This document shows, piece by piece, positions 8,076-17,013 of a DNA stretch of 64,000 nucleotides. Every line of letters begins with the position of its first letter. The stretch's first letter is position 1. Origin of the DNA: JAKLQR01 sp963753165 (lineage in GTDB: Bacteria > Nitrospirota > Thermodesulfovibrionia > Thermodesulfovibrionales > SM23-35); contig CAVWBP010000003.1 of the NCBI GenBank assembly GCA_963753165.1, positions 1 through 64,000 of the forward strand. Reading direction: 5' to 3'. The notes beneath the pieces are model-generated. The model saw only the letters and a list, made by a program, of their open reading frames with translations. It did no database searches and had not been told where the DNA came from. The translations under genes were made by a program, and so were the position numbers.

Positions 8076-8186
8076 AAGATACAGGAGACAGTAAACAGGA
8101 AAGAGGTAAAGAAAAAACAACAAGGAATAAAACTCATGAAGCTCTGTTCTGCTGTGTCTATACCTTTACCTTTTTACTGTTGTTAA

Positions 8187-8262
8187 TGGTAGGCGGAACA
8201 GGGATCGAACCTGTGACATCAGCCTTGTAAGGGCTGCGCTCTCCCAGCTGAGCTATCCGCCC
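8187..8262 (-). tRNA. tRNA-Val (anticodon TAC)
   Basis: Minus-strand cloverleaf with acceptor GGGCGGA/TCCGCCT (first pair G-U), D-arm AGCTCAGCTGGGAGAGC, anticodon arm CAGCC-CTTACAA-GGCTG with TAC, and T-arm CAGGTTCGATCCCTG. The 3' end is ACC-A, so CCA is encoded. Confidence 0.97.
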
Positions 8263-8319
8263 AAGAACTACTTTTATACAACATAAAATCTCTTTTTGTC
8301 AATTGAATTAGTAATAACA

Positions 8320-9252
8320 TTAGTCTTCCAGCAATTCCCGAATGGTATTCACAACACATTCGCCGAGGGCCTGCAGGTCGTAGCCGCCTTCGAGGGCGAA
8401 CACATAGGGAAGCGTCGGAAGATAGGTTGTAGTCGAACGGAGGAGAATTCCCCGAATGATATGACGCATGCCTTCGTTGGTGATATTGATGCCGGAGAGA
8501 GGATCACGGGCATGAATGTCGTAGCCGGCGGAGATGAGCATGATATCTGGCCTGAAACTTCTCACTTTTTGCGGAAGGATATCCCTGTAGGCGTAGAAAA
8601 AGTCTTTGTCTCCTGCGCCGAAAGACATGGGGATATTATAGGTGTATCCCTCGCCTTTCCCGGTTCCTATTTCGAAGTCTTTGCCGGTGCCCGGGTAATG
8701 GGGATACTGATGGGTGCTGAAATAAAATACGGTATCATCGTTCTCGAATATATGCTGTGTCCCGTTGCCGTGATGGACGTCGAAGTCGATAATAAACACC
8801 TTCTTGTAACCGATTTTCTGGGCATATCGGGCGCCGACAGCCACATTATTGAAAATGCAGAAACCCATTGCACGGTCTGCTTCGGCATGATGGCCGGGAG
8901 GACGGACAGCGCAGAAGGCCCTGTCTAATTCACCGCTTTTGCATTGGTCTATTGCCTCGATCACCGCTCCGGCTGCATACATCGCAGCCTCAAAAGAATG
9001 GGGCGACACATAGGTATCGCCGTCGAAGAATCCTGTGAATTTCTTTATACGGTCAAAATACTCTGTGGTATGCACCCTGAGGATATCTTCGTCTGTAGCC
9101 CTGCGCGGCTTGATATGAAGAAGGTTGTCCCACAGGTCGGATTTTTTCAGCGTATCGAGAATGTGCAGCAGCCGCTGCGAAGACTCAGGATGTCCCGGAG
9201 GCATTTCATGCTTCAGGAAGATGTCGTCATATAAAAATCCAACTTTTTTCAT
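8320..9252 (-). CDS. histone deacetylase-like amidohydrolase (AcuC/class II HDAC family)
   Basis: Zinc-dependent deacetylase fold protein of 310 residues. The charge-relay pair is in RPPGHHAEAD, the metal ligands in DFDVHHGNGTQ and in the later SAGYDIHARDP segment, and a glycine-rich closing strand in LEGGYD. Bacterial members remove acetyl groups from small molecules such as polyamines or from acetylated proteins; the substrate cannot be read from sequence. There is no signal peptide, so it is cytosolic. The ATG is preceded by AATATTGCAATATT, with a TAATAT box nine bases before it and no Shine-Dalgarno, another short-leader candidate. Confidence 0.9.
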   Translation of the reverse strand: MKKVGFLYDDIFLKHEMPPGHPESSQRLLHILDTLKKSDLWDNLLHIKPRRATDEDILRVHTTEYFDRIKKFTGFFDGDTYVSPHSFEAAMYAAGAVIEAIDQCKSGELDRAFCAVRPPGHHAEADRAMGFCIFNNVAVGARYAQKIGYKKVFIIDFDVHHGNGTQHIFENDDTVFYFSTHQYPHYPGTGKDFEIGTGKGEGYTYNIPMSFGAGDKDFFYAYRDILPQKVRSFRPDIMLISAGYDIHARDPLSGINITNEGMRHIIRGILLRSTTTYLPTLPYVFALEGGYDLQALGECVVNTIRELLED

Positions 9253-9317
9253 AATATTGCAATATTATGAACCCGGCAATGACATCTATAACCGATAGTC
9301 GAAAGCCAGTTAACCCT

Positions 9318-9353
9318 ACCCATCCTGACCTTCGATAAGGTGGACGGATGGGT
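9318..9353. terminator. long hairpin downstream of fhs
   Basis: ACCCATCC (9318-9325) pairs with GGATGGGT (9346-9353), and inside it ACCTT (9328-9332) pairs with AAGGT (9337-9341) around CGAT. It lies between fhs and the deacetylase gene, 50 bases past the fhs stop. No clear U-tract follows, so it may be a processing or partial-termination structure. Confidence 0.45.
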
Positions 9354-9404
9354 CGGGTAATCTCAAAGTGTAAATGGCAGAGAAATAACCATAAATTAAT
9401 ATTA

Positions 9405-11168
9405 TTAAAACAAACCTTTTACCTTTCCAGCTTCAACATCTACATCAATTCTTCTGTACGCCGGATCAGAGGCAGTGCCCGGCATCAGTTTGATTGCGCC
9501 GGCCACAGGAACAACAAATCCCGCACCTTTGTAAGTAAGGATATCACGGATGATGAGCTTCCACCCTTTTGGAACACCTTTGAGGTTCGGATTGTCGGAA
9601 AGACTGAGATGAGTTTTTACCATGCAGGTGCCGAGCTGCGTTATATCAGGGTCCTCTTCCATTCGTTTTGCTTTTGCAAGCGCTTCTGAAGAATATTCAA
9701 CGCCGTCTGCGCCATATACCTCTTTTGCTATTATGTCTATCCGCTGACGGAGCGGCATCGAAAGATCATAGAGGAATTTGAAATCATTCGGTTCGTTGCA
9801 TGCGTCTACCACCGCATCTGCAAGTTCGAGCGCTCCTTCGCCTCCGAACTGCCAGTGTTTCGAGACGGCAACCCGTGCGCCGGCAGCCTCTGCCATTTTT
9901 CTTACTGCCTTAATCTCATTTTCCGTGTCAGTGTAAAACGCATTAATGCAGACGACAGGATTGATGCCTGCCTTCTTGACGGTACGCACATGATGGACAA
10001 GATTCTCGCAGCCTTTTTCGACCCAGGCGACATTCTCACCTTTATATTCAGCAGGCATGGGTTTTCCGGGTACAGGGATTGGAGCGCCGCCATGACATTT
10101 CAGAGCGCGGATTGTGGATACTATCACCGATGCATTGGGTTTCAGCCCCGAGAACCTGCATTTGAGGTTCCAGAATTTCTCGAACCCGATGTCGGCGCCG
10201 AACCCTGATTCGGTAATATGATAATCGCCGAGCTTCAGGCCGACTCTGTCGGCAATGATTGACGACTGGCCGATTGCGATGTTCGCAAACGGTCCTGCAT
10301 GGACAAGGACAGGCTGCCCTTCGATGGTCTGCATGAGGTTAGGATTCAGCGCCTCGACCATCCATGCAGTCATGGCGCCGGCAACTTCAAGGTCCTCGGT
10401 CGTTACCGGATTGCCTCTCTTATCATAGGCTACGACGATCCGTCCCATGCGCTCACGCATATCTTTCAGGTCTTTTGCCACTGCAAGGATAGCCATGATC
10501 TCTGAAGAGACTGCTATGGCAAAGCCTGACTGCATCATGAAGCCGTCGATTTTACCGCCGATACCGATGATGATATCCCGCAGCGACTGTGCGCAGAAAT
10601 CGATGATCCATTTCATCTCGACATTCCGGGGGTCGATATTCAACCTTTTCAGTCTTCGTTTCGCAAGTTGTTCGTCTGTATAATTGAATTCGTGCTGCAT
10701 CCTTGAGGTGAGCGCCACCATAGCGAGGTTGTGAGCGTTCATAATGGCATTGATGTCTCCGGTCAGGCCGAGGGAAAACGGTGTCAACGGGATGCACTGT
10801 GAGAGCCCTCCGCCTGCTGCAGAGCCTTTGATGTTCATTGTGGGTCCGCCGGAAGGCTGACGAATGGCGGCGATGACTTTCTTGCCCCGCTTCCCGAGAC
10901 CCTGGGTAAGTCCCATTGTTGTTGTGGACTTTCCTTCTCCGAGGGGAGTCGGAGTGATGGCGGTTACATTGATATACTTTCCATCCGGCTTCCCTGATAA
11001 GCGGTTCAGGATGTTCTTGAAATCGAGTTTTGCAATATAATGCCCGTGTGGAAGGAGTTCGTGCTTTTCCAGTCCCAACTGCTCGCCTAGCTGGTAGACT
11101 GTCTTCATGTGGGTTTCGGCAGCCTCCGCAATCTCCCAGTCTGCATGTTTGGTTGGATCAAGCGGCAT
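9405..11168 (-). CDS. fhs: formate--tetrahydrofolate ligase
   Basis: Catalyses ATP-dependent formation of 10-formyl-THF from formate and THF, the entry step of the methyl branch of the Wood-Ljungdahl pathway and of one-carbon supply. The P-loop variant PTPLGEGKSTTTMGL is present, followed by RQPSGGPTMNIKGSAAGGG, both diagnostic of the family. The length of 587 residues is usual for bacterial monofunctional FTHFS. AAAGGAGGG precedes the ATG at a good distance. It lies on the same strand as, and downstream of, the selenocysteine formate dehydrogenase genes, so formate made or consumed by that enzyme would feed this ligase. Confidence 0.97.
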   Translation of the reverse strand: MPLDPTKHADWEIAEAAETHMKTVYQLGEQLGLEKHELLPHGHYIAKLDFKNILNRLSGKPDGKYINVTAITPTPLGEGKSTTTMGLTQGLGKRGKKVIAAIRQPSGGPTMNIKGSAAGGGLSQCIPLTPFSLGLTGDINAIMNAHNLAMVALTSRMQHEFNYTDEQLAKRRLKRLNIDPRNVEMKWIIDFCAQSLRDIIIGIGGKIDGFMMQSGFAIAVSSEIMAILAVAKDLKDMRERMGRIVVAYDKRGNPVTTEDLEVAGAMTAWMVEALNPNLMQTIEGQPVLVHAGPFANIAIGQSSIIADRVGLKLGDYHITESGFGADIGFEKFWNLKCRFSGLKPNASVIVSTIRALKCHGGAPIPVPGKPMPAEYKGENVAWVEKGCENLVHHVRTVKKAGINPVVCINAFYTDTENEIKAVRKMAEAAGARVAVSKHWQFGGEGALELADAVVDACNEPNDFKFLYDLSMPLRQRIDIIAKEVYGADGVEYSSEALAKAKRMEEDPDITQLGTCMVKTHLSLSDNPNLKGVPKGWKLIIRDILTYKGAGFVVPVAGAIKLMPGTASDPAYRRIDVDVEAGKVKGLF

Positions 11169-11274
11169 GATTTAAACCCTCCTTTTTTGGAATATCGCAG
11201 CGACTAAAGAAAATTAAGGAGACAGCCGGTTCTTGATGGTCCGCACTCTGTCTCCCGATTTCTCTTCTTTATAG

Positions 11275-11730
11275 TTAGTAGCTTATGAGCGCGCTCAGGA
11301 ACTTATCGTTCATCCTTCTCAGGTTCTTGCTCATGACGATGGCGATCTTTTTGACAATGATCAGCGCAAGCGCACAGTCTTCATCCATCAATTTTTCGAA
11401 TTCTGCTTTCGGGATGAGAAGGAGTTCCGTATCGTCAAGCGCGACCGCGGACGCTACATGTTTCCTGTTTTCAAGGATAGAAAGTTCTCCGAAAAAATGA
11501 CCTGCGGGCAGCACAACAAGTGTCTGCCTCCAGCCGTCGGCGGTCACCCTTGAAATCTCTATCTTGCCGGAGACGATGAGCCAGAATCCCTGTGTCTGGT
11601 CGGATTCCTTGAAGAGCGGCTCCCCTTTTTTCACGGTGAACTGCTGCATGATTTTCGCCATTTTTGCGAGACCGGCCTTATCAATATCCTGCAGCAAAAC
11701 CTGTTGCTTCAATAACTCTGGTTTAACCAT
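11275..11730 (-). CDS. stand-alone cyclic-nucleotide-binding domain protein
   Basis: A 151-residue protein that is essentially one cNMP-binding beta-roll: FKESDQTQGFWLIVSGKIEIS, then the phosphate-binding cassette region FFGELSILENRKHVASAVA. There is no C-terminal helix-turn-helix, unlike Crp/Fnr regulators. The cassette has S-I-L-E-N-R-K-H rather than the canonical R-A/T-A-S of cAMP binders, so the ligand is uncertain. Shine-Dalgarno GAGGAGG lies upstream of the ATG. It lies between fhs and fdhA on the same strand, suggesting a post-translational sensor or partner for the formate enzymes. Confidence 0.85.
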   Translation of the reverse strand: MVKPELLKQQVLLQDIDKAGLAKMAKIMQQFTVKKGEPLFKESDQTQGFWLIVSGKIEISRVTADGWRQTLVVLPAGHFFGELSILENRKHVASAVALDDTELLLIPKAEFEKLMDEDCALALIIVKKIAIVMSKNLRRMNDKFLSALISY

Positions 11731-11767
11731 GATGACATCCTCCTCTGCATCTAAGGATGAGTGAAAC

Positions 11768-14542
11768 TCACCCTTTGTTAACGTTTTCCTCTGAATCCAC
11801 TGTCCGGTTAATCCTTACCGCACAGACCTTGAATTCCGGTATTTTTGCGATCGGATCGCATGCATTATTTGTAAGCATATTTGCTGCAGCTTCCCGGAAA
11901 TGAAAAGGAATGAATACGGTCCCTGATAAAGGGCGTTCCGTAACCCAGGCCTGAATATCTATTGATCCCCTCCTCGATGTTACGCATACCGTTTCTCCGT
12001 CCTTGATCCCAAGAACTGCTGCGTCCTTGGGATGTATCTCGATATATGCGGCAGGAGAAACAGCATTTATTGCCTCGCTTCTTCTGGTCATTGATCCTGT
12101 ATGATACTGGAAAAGCTGTCTTCCTGTCGAGAGCAAAAAAGGATATTCAGCGTCCGGAAGTTCCTCTGACGGCCTGTATGCTACGACGGTAAACGCTGCC
12201 TTGCCTCTGGGAAACCCGCCTTTGAAAAGATAAGGGGTGCCGGGATGATCCTGTGTAGGGCAGGGCCACTGCAGGCCTGTTTTTGCAATTCTTTTATACG
12301 TTATACCTGCAAGTGCAGGCCAGAGTTTTTTTGATTCCTGGAAAACTTCTTCAATAAGATTGTAATGCATATTGTATCCGAACCTCTTTGCAAGTTCCGT
12401 AATGATATGAGCATCTTCCCGGGCTTCTCCCGGCGGCTGTACCGCTTTTCTCACCCGCTGTACCCGGCGTGATGTATTAGTGAATGTGCCGTCTTTCTCG
12501 GCGAAACAGGCTGCGGGGAGGACGACGTCTGCAAGTTCTGCGGTTTCAGTGAGGAATATGTCCTGAACAACAAGGAAATCAAGTTTCTGCAAAGCTTTTA
12601 CCGTATGCTGCATATTGGGATCGCTCAAAACAGGATTTTCTCCCATGATATAAAGCGCCTTGAGTTTTCCCTTAAACGCTTCCCCGGTCATTTCGGTTGC
12701 TGTCAACCCTTTTTTATCGGAAAGTTTTACTCCCCATGCCTGTTCGAATTTCGCCCTGATGCCCGGCATTGCTGCAGGCTGATAACCGGGATAGAAGTTC
12801 GGAATGCAGCCCATATCTGTTGCGCCCTGCACATTGTTCTGGCCTCTGAGGGGATTGACTCCGGTACTTTCCCGACCGAGATTGCCGGTCATGAGCGCCA
12901 GGTTTGCGATTGCGTATACGTTTTCCGTGCCATGAGTGTGCTGGGTAATCCCCATGGTGTAATAAATCCCGGGACGCACTGCATTCCCGTAAAAATGACC
13001 GGCCCTGATGATGTCCTGCTTCGGAACGCCTGTTATACGCTCGCCATATTCAGGCGTATACTCTTCGAGGGAGTCCTTGAAAGATTCGAACCCTTCGGTA
13101 CGGGATTCGATGAATTTCGTGTCTATCATGTCCTCTTTCATGATGACATGCATAATGGAATTGAGAAGCGCAACATCGGTCCCCGGTTTGTGCTGGAGCC
13201 AGAGATGGGAAAATCTGACGAGGTCTATTCTGCGGGGGTCGGCGATAATGAGCTCCGCGCCTTTTCTTACGGCATTTTTCATTTTAAGCCCGATGATCGG
13301 GTGTGTCTCTGTTGTGTTCGAACCGATTACAAAAATGACGTCGTGGTTCTCGACTTCAGGCAAAGAATTTGTCATAGCGCCTGAACCGAATACCGCGGCC
13401 AGACCGGCCACTGAAGCGCTGTGTCAATAACGGGCGCAATGATCGACATTGTTTGTACCGATAACAGCCCTCATGAACTTCTGGTACAGATAATTCTCTT
13501 CATTCGTACAGCGGGCAGAGGCAAGACCGCCGATTGCATCCGGTCCTGATTTTTCTCTGATATCCTTAAGCCGTCCTGCAATATAATCGAGGGCTTCATC
13601 CCAGGAAACCTCTTTGAAAATATCACTACCCGTCCTGCTCCCCCCCTTGGCAAGGGGGGGATGGGGGGGTATGTTCCAAGTATCGGATGATGAATATTCT
13701 TTTGGCGCTATTCGTATAAGCGGCTTTGTCAGTCTGTCGGGACTGCTGATGAACTGATAACCGAATCTCCCTTTCGGACAGAGCCATCCTTCGTTGATTG
13801 TCTCAGGTTTTGAAGACACCCGCATCACTTCGTTCCGTCTGACGTGAAGGGTTATATTGCATCCACAGCCGCAGTATGGACAAATAGTATCAATTTTTGT
13901 GAAATTCTGTCTGCCTTTCCGCTTCCACATTTTCCCTGTGAGAGCCCCTGTAGGACAGACTGCGACACACTGACCGCAGAATTCACAATTCAGGTCTTTA
14001 TCAAAAGGAGGGCAGATTTTCGTCTTAAATCCTCTGTATGCAAAATCAATCGCGCCGACACCCTGTATTTCATCGCAGATCCTCACGCACTGGCCGCAGA
14101 GGATGCATTTCTCCATGTCCCTTTCGATAAACGGGTTCCCATCTTTCTTATCGTAAGTCCTTCTCTCTCCGAGGAAACGGTTTTCCTTTATTCCATAAAA
14201 GTAAGCGAGTTCCTGGAGCTTGCAGTCTCCTGCCCTTTCACACACTATGCAGTCTGTTGGATGGTCAGAGAGGAGCAGCTCAAGCGTCACTTTTCGCATT
14301 TTTTCCAGGTGTGGACTGGATGTTTTTACTTCCATCCCGTCACGGGCGAATGTAGTGCAGGAAGCTACCGGCTTGGGACTTCCCTTGATCTCAACGATGC
14401 AGAGCCTGCATCCGCCGAAAGGCGAGAGGGCAGGGTGATGACAGAGTGTGGGTATGGGGATATCGAGCTTGCGTGCCGCATCAAGAATTGTTGATAACTT
14501 CCTGACCGTGACTTTCTGCCCGTCTATTTTCAGCGTTACCAT
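11768..14542 (-). CDS. fdhA: NAD-linked formate dehydrogenase catalytic subunit, selenocysteine-containing
   Basis: Molybdopterin enzyme that oxidises formate or reduces CO2. N-terminal NuoG-like part: [2Fe-2S] cysteines in TLCHHPALSPFGGCRLC (33-48), the DCIVCERAGDC cluster (98-107), and two [4Fe-4S] sites CILCGQCVRIC and CEFCGQCVAVC (146-196). The bis-MGD domain opens with CPYCGCGC (221-228). At residue 373 the context NVDHCARY-U-HSASVAGLAA places an in-frame TGA (13424-13426) exactly at the active-site Sec/Cys of formate dehydrogenases, followed by GSGAMTNS. The full product has about 924 residues. A palindromic repeat adds PPHPPLAKGG at residues 292-301 without breaking the frame. It is the last gene of the NuoE-like, NuoF-like, FdhA operon, suggesting NADH-coupled, possibly bifurcating, formate chemistry in the cytosol. 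Confidence 0.96.
13395..13426 (-). promoter_or_regulatory. SECIS element of fdhA
   Basis: On the minus strand the TGA (13424-13426) is followed by 12 bases, the arm GTGGCC (13406-13411), loop GGTCT (13401-13405) and arm GGCCGC (13395-13400). The six-pair stem and GGUCU loop, 18 bases after the UGA, match the loop and spacing known for the E. coli fdhF SECIS, which recruits SelB. Confidence 0.92.
13640..13669. repeat. C7/G7 palindromic repeat inserted in fdhA coding sequence
   Basis: CCCCCCCTTG and CAAGGGGGGG form ten-base inverted arms around a single G (13640-13660), followed by ATGGGGGGG. The element type (C-run, TTGGCAAG, G-run) is a common interspersed repeat in related genomes. Here it lies in frame and is translated as PPHPPLAKGG. 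Confidence 0.75.
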
Positions 14543-14572
14543 AATACTTTTAGCTCATAGCTCCTGGCTCTT

Positions 14573-16351
14573 TTATTCCTTCATTATCGACTTGAACTTG
14601 CATGCGTCAAAACAGGTGCCGCATTTCACGCAGAGTGACTGTTCTATTTTATGCGGGGTTTTCCTTGTGCCGCGAATTGCGTCTGCAGGGCATACCTTCT
14701 TGCATGCTCCGCATCCCTTGCAGATTTCTTTGCTGATCGTATAGGTAATCAAATCCCTGCATACCGCAGCAGGACACCTTTTCTCTCTGATATGCGCTTC
14801 GTATTCAGGGCGGAAATATCTGAGAGTACTTAACACAGGGTTCGGCGCAGTCATGCCGAGACCGCATAAGGAAGCAGCCCTGATATAACGGCCGAGTTCT
14901 TCCAGCAGGTCGATATCTCCTTCCCTGCCTTTCCCGCGGGTTATTCTGTCCAGTATTTCGAGCATCCTCTTCGTCCCGATTCTGCAAGGGATGCATTTGC
15001 CGCATGATTCCGACTGCGTGATTTCGAGAAAGAACTTTGTGGTATTCACCATGCAATCCGTTTCGTCAAGAACAACCATTCCGCCGGAGCCCATAATCGA
15101 GCCTGCCTGTGCAAGGGTTTCATAATCAATTTTTGTATTCAGAAGCCCGGCAGGGATGCATCCTCCCGAAGGTCCGCCTATCTGTACTCCTTTAAATGCT
15201 CTGCCCCCTTCGATGCCGCCGCCTATATCGAAGATGATTTCCCTTAACGTAGTTCCCATCGGTACTTCGATAAGTCCTGTATTCATGACCTTGCCTGAAA
15301 GGGAAAATACTTTGGTTCCACCACTCATTTCGGTCCCGAGATTTCTGTACCACCGGGCGCCTTTTATGAGAATCTTCGGGATATTGGCGAACGTCTCGAC
15401 ATTGTTGATAACAGTAGGCTTATCATATACTCCTTTTTCAGCAGAACGCCACATTTTTGCACGCGGCATGCCGCGCTTTCCTTCAATAGAACGCATCAAT
15501 GCGGTTGCTTCTCCACAGACGAATGCTCCGGCGCCCTGGAATACTTTCAGATTAAAATCGAAGTCAGTGCCGAAAATTCTTCTTCCGAGAAATCCTTTCT
15601 GGTAACACTGGAATATAGCCTTCTGCAGTCGTTTCACCGACAGAGAATATTCGGCTTTTGTATAAATATAGCCATGATGGGATTCAGTTGCCTTGCCGCA
15701 GATAATCATTCCTTCAATAATCGAATGGGGATCTCCTTCCATCAAAGAGGTATCCATAAAGGCCCCCGGGTCACTCTCGTTTCCATTGCAGACGACGTAC
15801 TTTGTGTCCGATTTAATTCTCCAGCAGAGTTCCCATTTAAGCCCGGTTGGAAACCCCGCACCGCCGCGACCGCGCAGGTTTGATTTTGTCACGGTACCCA
15901 TAATTTCTTCAGGACTCATGGAATGGATTGCCTTCCGGGCAGCTTCGTAGCCGCCGACTGCGATATAGGCATCGATGTCCTCGGGGTCTATCTCTCCACA
16001 GTGCGACAGGACTACTTTTTGCTGTTTCTTATAAAAAGCGTAATAGTCGTCTTCAACAGTCCATTCTGCGACAGGGTTTCCTTTCACGATATGTTCGTCA
16101 AAAATGCGCGGGACCATATCAGCTTTGACATGCTTGTATGTTGTCTTTTCGCCATTGATAACAATATCAACGAGGACGTCCTTTGAGCAGAAACCACGAC
16201 AGCCGACTTTATTTGCGGTACATCTTTCAGAGAAGGCGGCTTCGATCCCCGTTGCCGCAATTGCATCCTGAAACGCCGAGAGGACTTTTTCACCGCCCGA
16301 AGCGACTCCACCGGTGCCGGTACAGACTTTGATGACTATCTCTTTATCCAT
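14573..16351 (-). CDS. fdhB: NuoF-like FMN/Fe-S diaphorase subunit of formate dehydrogenase
   Basis: Transfers electrons between NAD(H) and the Fe-S chain of the formate dehydrogenase. Order of domains over 592 residues: an N-terminal thioredoxin-like [2Fe-2S] domain (VCTGTGG, then CTANKVGCRGFC), the FMN/NAD-binding core (LRGRGGAGFPTGLKW), SLBB-type region, the [4Fe-4S] ligands SCGKCIPCRIG with a later CGLG cysteine, and a C-terminal 2x[4Fe-4S] ferredoxin (CKGCGACKKVC, CVKCGTCFDAC). The NAD-pocket segment reads CNGNESDPGAF instead of the usual CNADEGDPGAF; the glutamate is kept. The stop lies 30 bases before fdhA, and the start overlaps the NuoE-like gene by eight bases, so the three are translationally linked. 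Confidence 0.95.
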   Translation of the reverse strand: MDKEIVIKVCTGTGGVASGGEKVLSAFQDAIAATGIEAAFSERCTANKVGCRGFCSKDVLVDIVINGEKTTYKHVKADMVPRIFDEHIVKGNPVAEWTVEDDYYAFYKKQQKVVLSHCGEIDPEDIDAYIAVGGYEAARKAIHSMSPEEIMGTVTKSNLRGRGGAGFPTGLKWELCWRIKSDTKYVVCNGNESDPGAFMDTSLMEGDPHSIIEGMIICGKATESHHGYIYTKAEYSLSVKRLQKAIFQCYQKGFLGRRIFGTDFDFNLKVFQGAGAFVCGEATALMRSIEGKRGMPRAKMWRSAEKGVYDKPTVINNVETFANIPKILIKGARWYRNLGTEMSGGTKVFSLSGKVMNTGLIEVPMGTTLREIIFDIGGGIEGGRAFKGVQIGGPSGGCIPAGLLNTKIDYETLAQAGSIMGSGGMVVLDETDCMVNTTKFFLEITQSESCGKCIPCRIGTKRMLEILDRITRGKGREGDIDLLEELGRYIRAASLCGLGMTAPNPVLSTLRYFRPEYEAHIREKRCPAAVCRDLITYTISKEICKGCGACKKVCPADAIRGTRKTPHKIEQSLCVKCGTCFDACKFKSIMKE

Positions 16352-16808
16352 CGGACTTTTTAAGCTTTCTGACTTCTTTCATCATCTTGTCAAGGGACAC
16401 CTTCCCGTGTACTTCATGGTTGACAACAGCAACGGGAGCAATTCCGCAGGCGCCGATACAATTTACCTTTTCGACGGTAAATTTTTGGTCGGATGTGGTG
16501 TCATCATTGTCAGGGATGTCGAGTTCAATGAGCAGTCTGTTGATCAGACGCTCAGAACCTTTCACATGGCAGGCTGTGCCGCGGCAGACAGTGATGATAT
16601 TTTTGCCACGCGGTCTGAGGTGGAACTGAGAATAGAATGTAGCGACACCGAAGAAACGACTTGCCGGGATATCGAGTTTCTTTGAGAACCAGGTTATTGC
16701 CTCTTCAGAGACATATCCGAAGGTTTTTTCGATATCCTGAAGGATGGTCAAGATATTCCCCTCATTTTTTCTGTAATCTTCCAGTATCTTTTGAAGGGTC
16801 TCTTCCAT
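16344..16808 (-). CDS. fdhC: NuoE-like [2Fe-2S] subunit of formate dehydrogenase
   Basis: Thioredoxin-like 24-kDa subunit that pairs with the NuoF-like protein. Its [2Fe-2S] ligands are CRGTAC (about 90 residues in) and CIGACG, with the FYSQFHLRPRG strand between helices that is typical of the family. The start is ambiguous. ATG at 16808 has AAAGAGAG just upstream and begins where homologues do; an in-frame GTG at 16865 would add 19 poorly conserved residues and lacks a ribosome site. It is the first gene of the formate dehydrogenase operon, behind a sigma-70-like promoter and a leader hairpin. Confidence 0.93.
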   Translation of the reverse strand: MEETLQKILEDYRKNEGNILTILQDIEKTFGYVSEEAITWFSKKLDIPASRFFGVATFYSQFHLRPRGKNIITVCRGTACHVKGSERLINRLLIELDIPDNDDTTSDQKFTVEKVNCIGACGIAPVAVVNHEVHGKVSLDKMMKEVRKLKKSDG

Positions 16809-16892
16809 CCGCTCTCTTTTCACCCCATGATTGATCAGAAGCTGCAGACAGTCCTCAAATCTCACAGCGAGGTTTGAGTAATGATAAATAAA

Positions 16893-16910
16893 CCCTCCTT
16901 AGCGGGAGGG
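16893..16910 (-). promoter_or_regulatory. leader hairpin of the formate dehydrogenase operon
   Basis: In the minus-strand transcript CCCTCC pairs with GGAGGG around CGCTAA, followed by TTTATTT. It begins about four bases after the predicted transcription start. The 3' arm contains AAGGAGG, an anti-16S sequence. It could be an attenuator or a 5' stabiliser; no protein or ligand site is recognisable. Confidence 0.4.
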
Positions 16911-16920
16911 CTGGTTTGTT

Positions 16921-16949
16921 ATATTACCACAAGGATACAGGTCTTTCAA
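16921..16949 (-). promoter_or_regulatory. sigma-70-like promoter of the formate dehydrogenase operon
   Basis: Minus strand: TTGAAA (16944-16949), 17-base spacer, TAATAT (16921-16926). It is back to back with the nucleoside transporter promoter at 16972-17000. Confidence 0.6.
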
Positions 16950-16971
16950 GAATAATTAGCGGATGCTATTC

Positions 16972-17000
16972 TTGAAAACACAATTATTTTTGTGTATAGT
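16972..17000 (+). promoter_or_regulatory. sigma-70 promoter of the nucleoside transporter gene
   Basis: TTGAAA (16972-16977), 17-base spacer, TATAGT (16995-17000). Transcription would start near 17007, about seven bases before ATG 17014. This excludes the upstream in-frame ATG at 16963 as a start. Confidence 0.65.
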
Positions 17001-17013
17001 GCTATCGGTAGTT

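Noticed and set aside
16963..17013. Upstream ATG for the nucleoside transporter
   Set aside because: It lies upstream of the transporter's own -10 box, and the extra residues do not match the family N-terminus.
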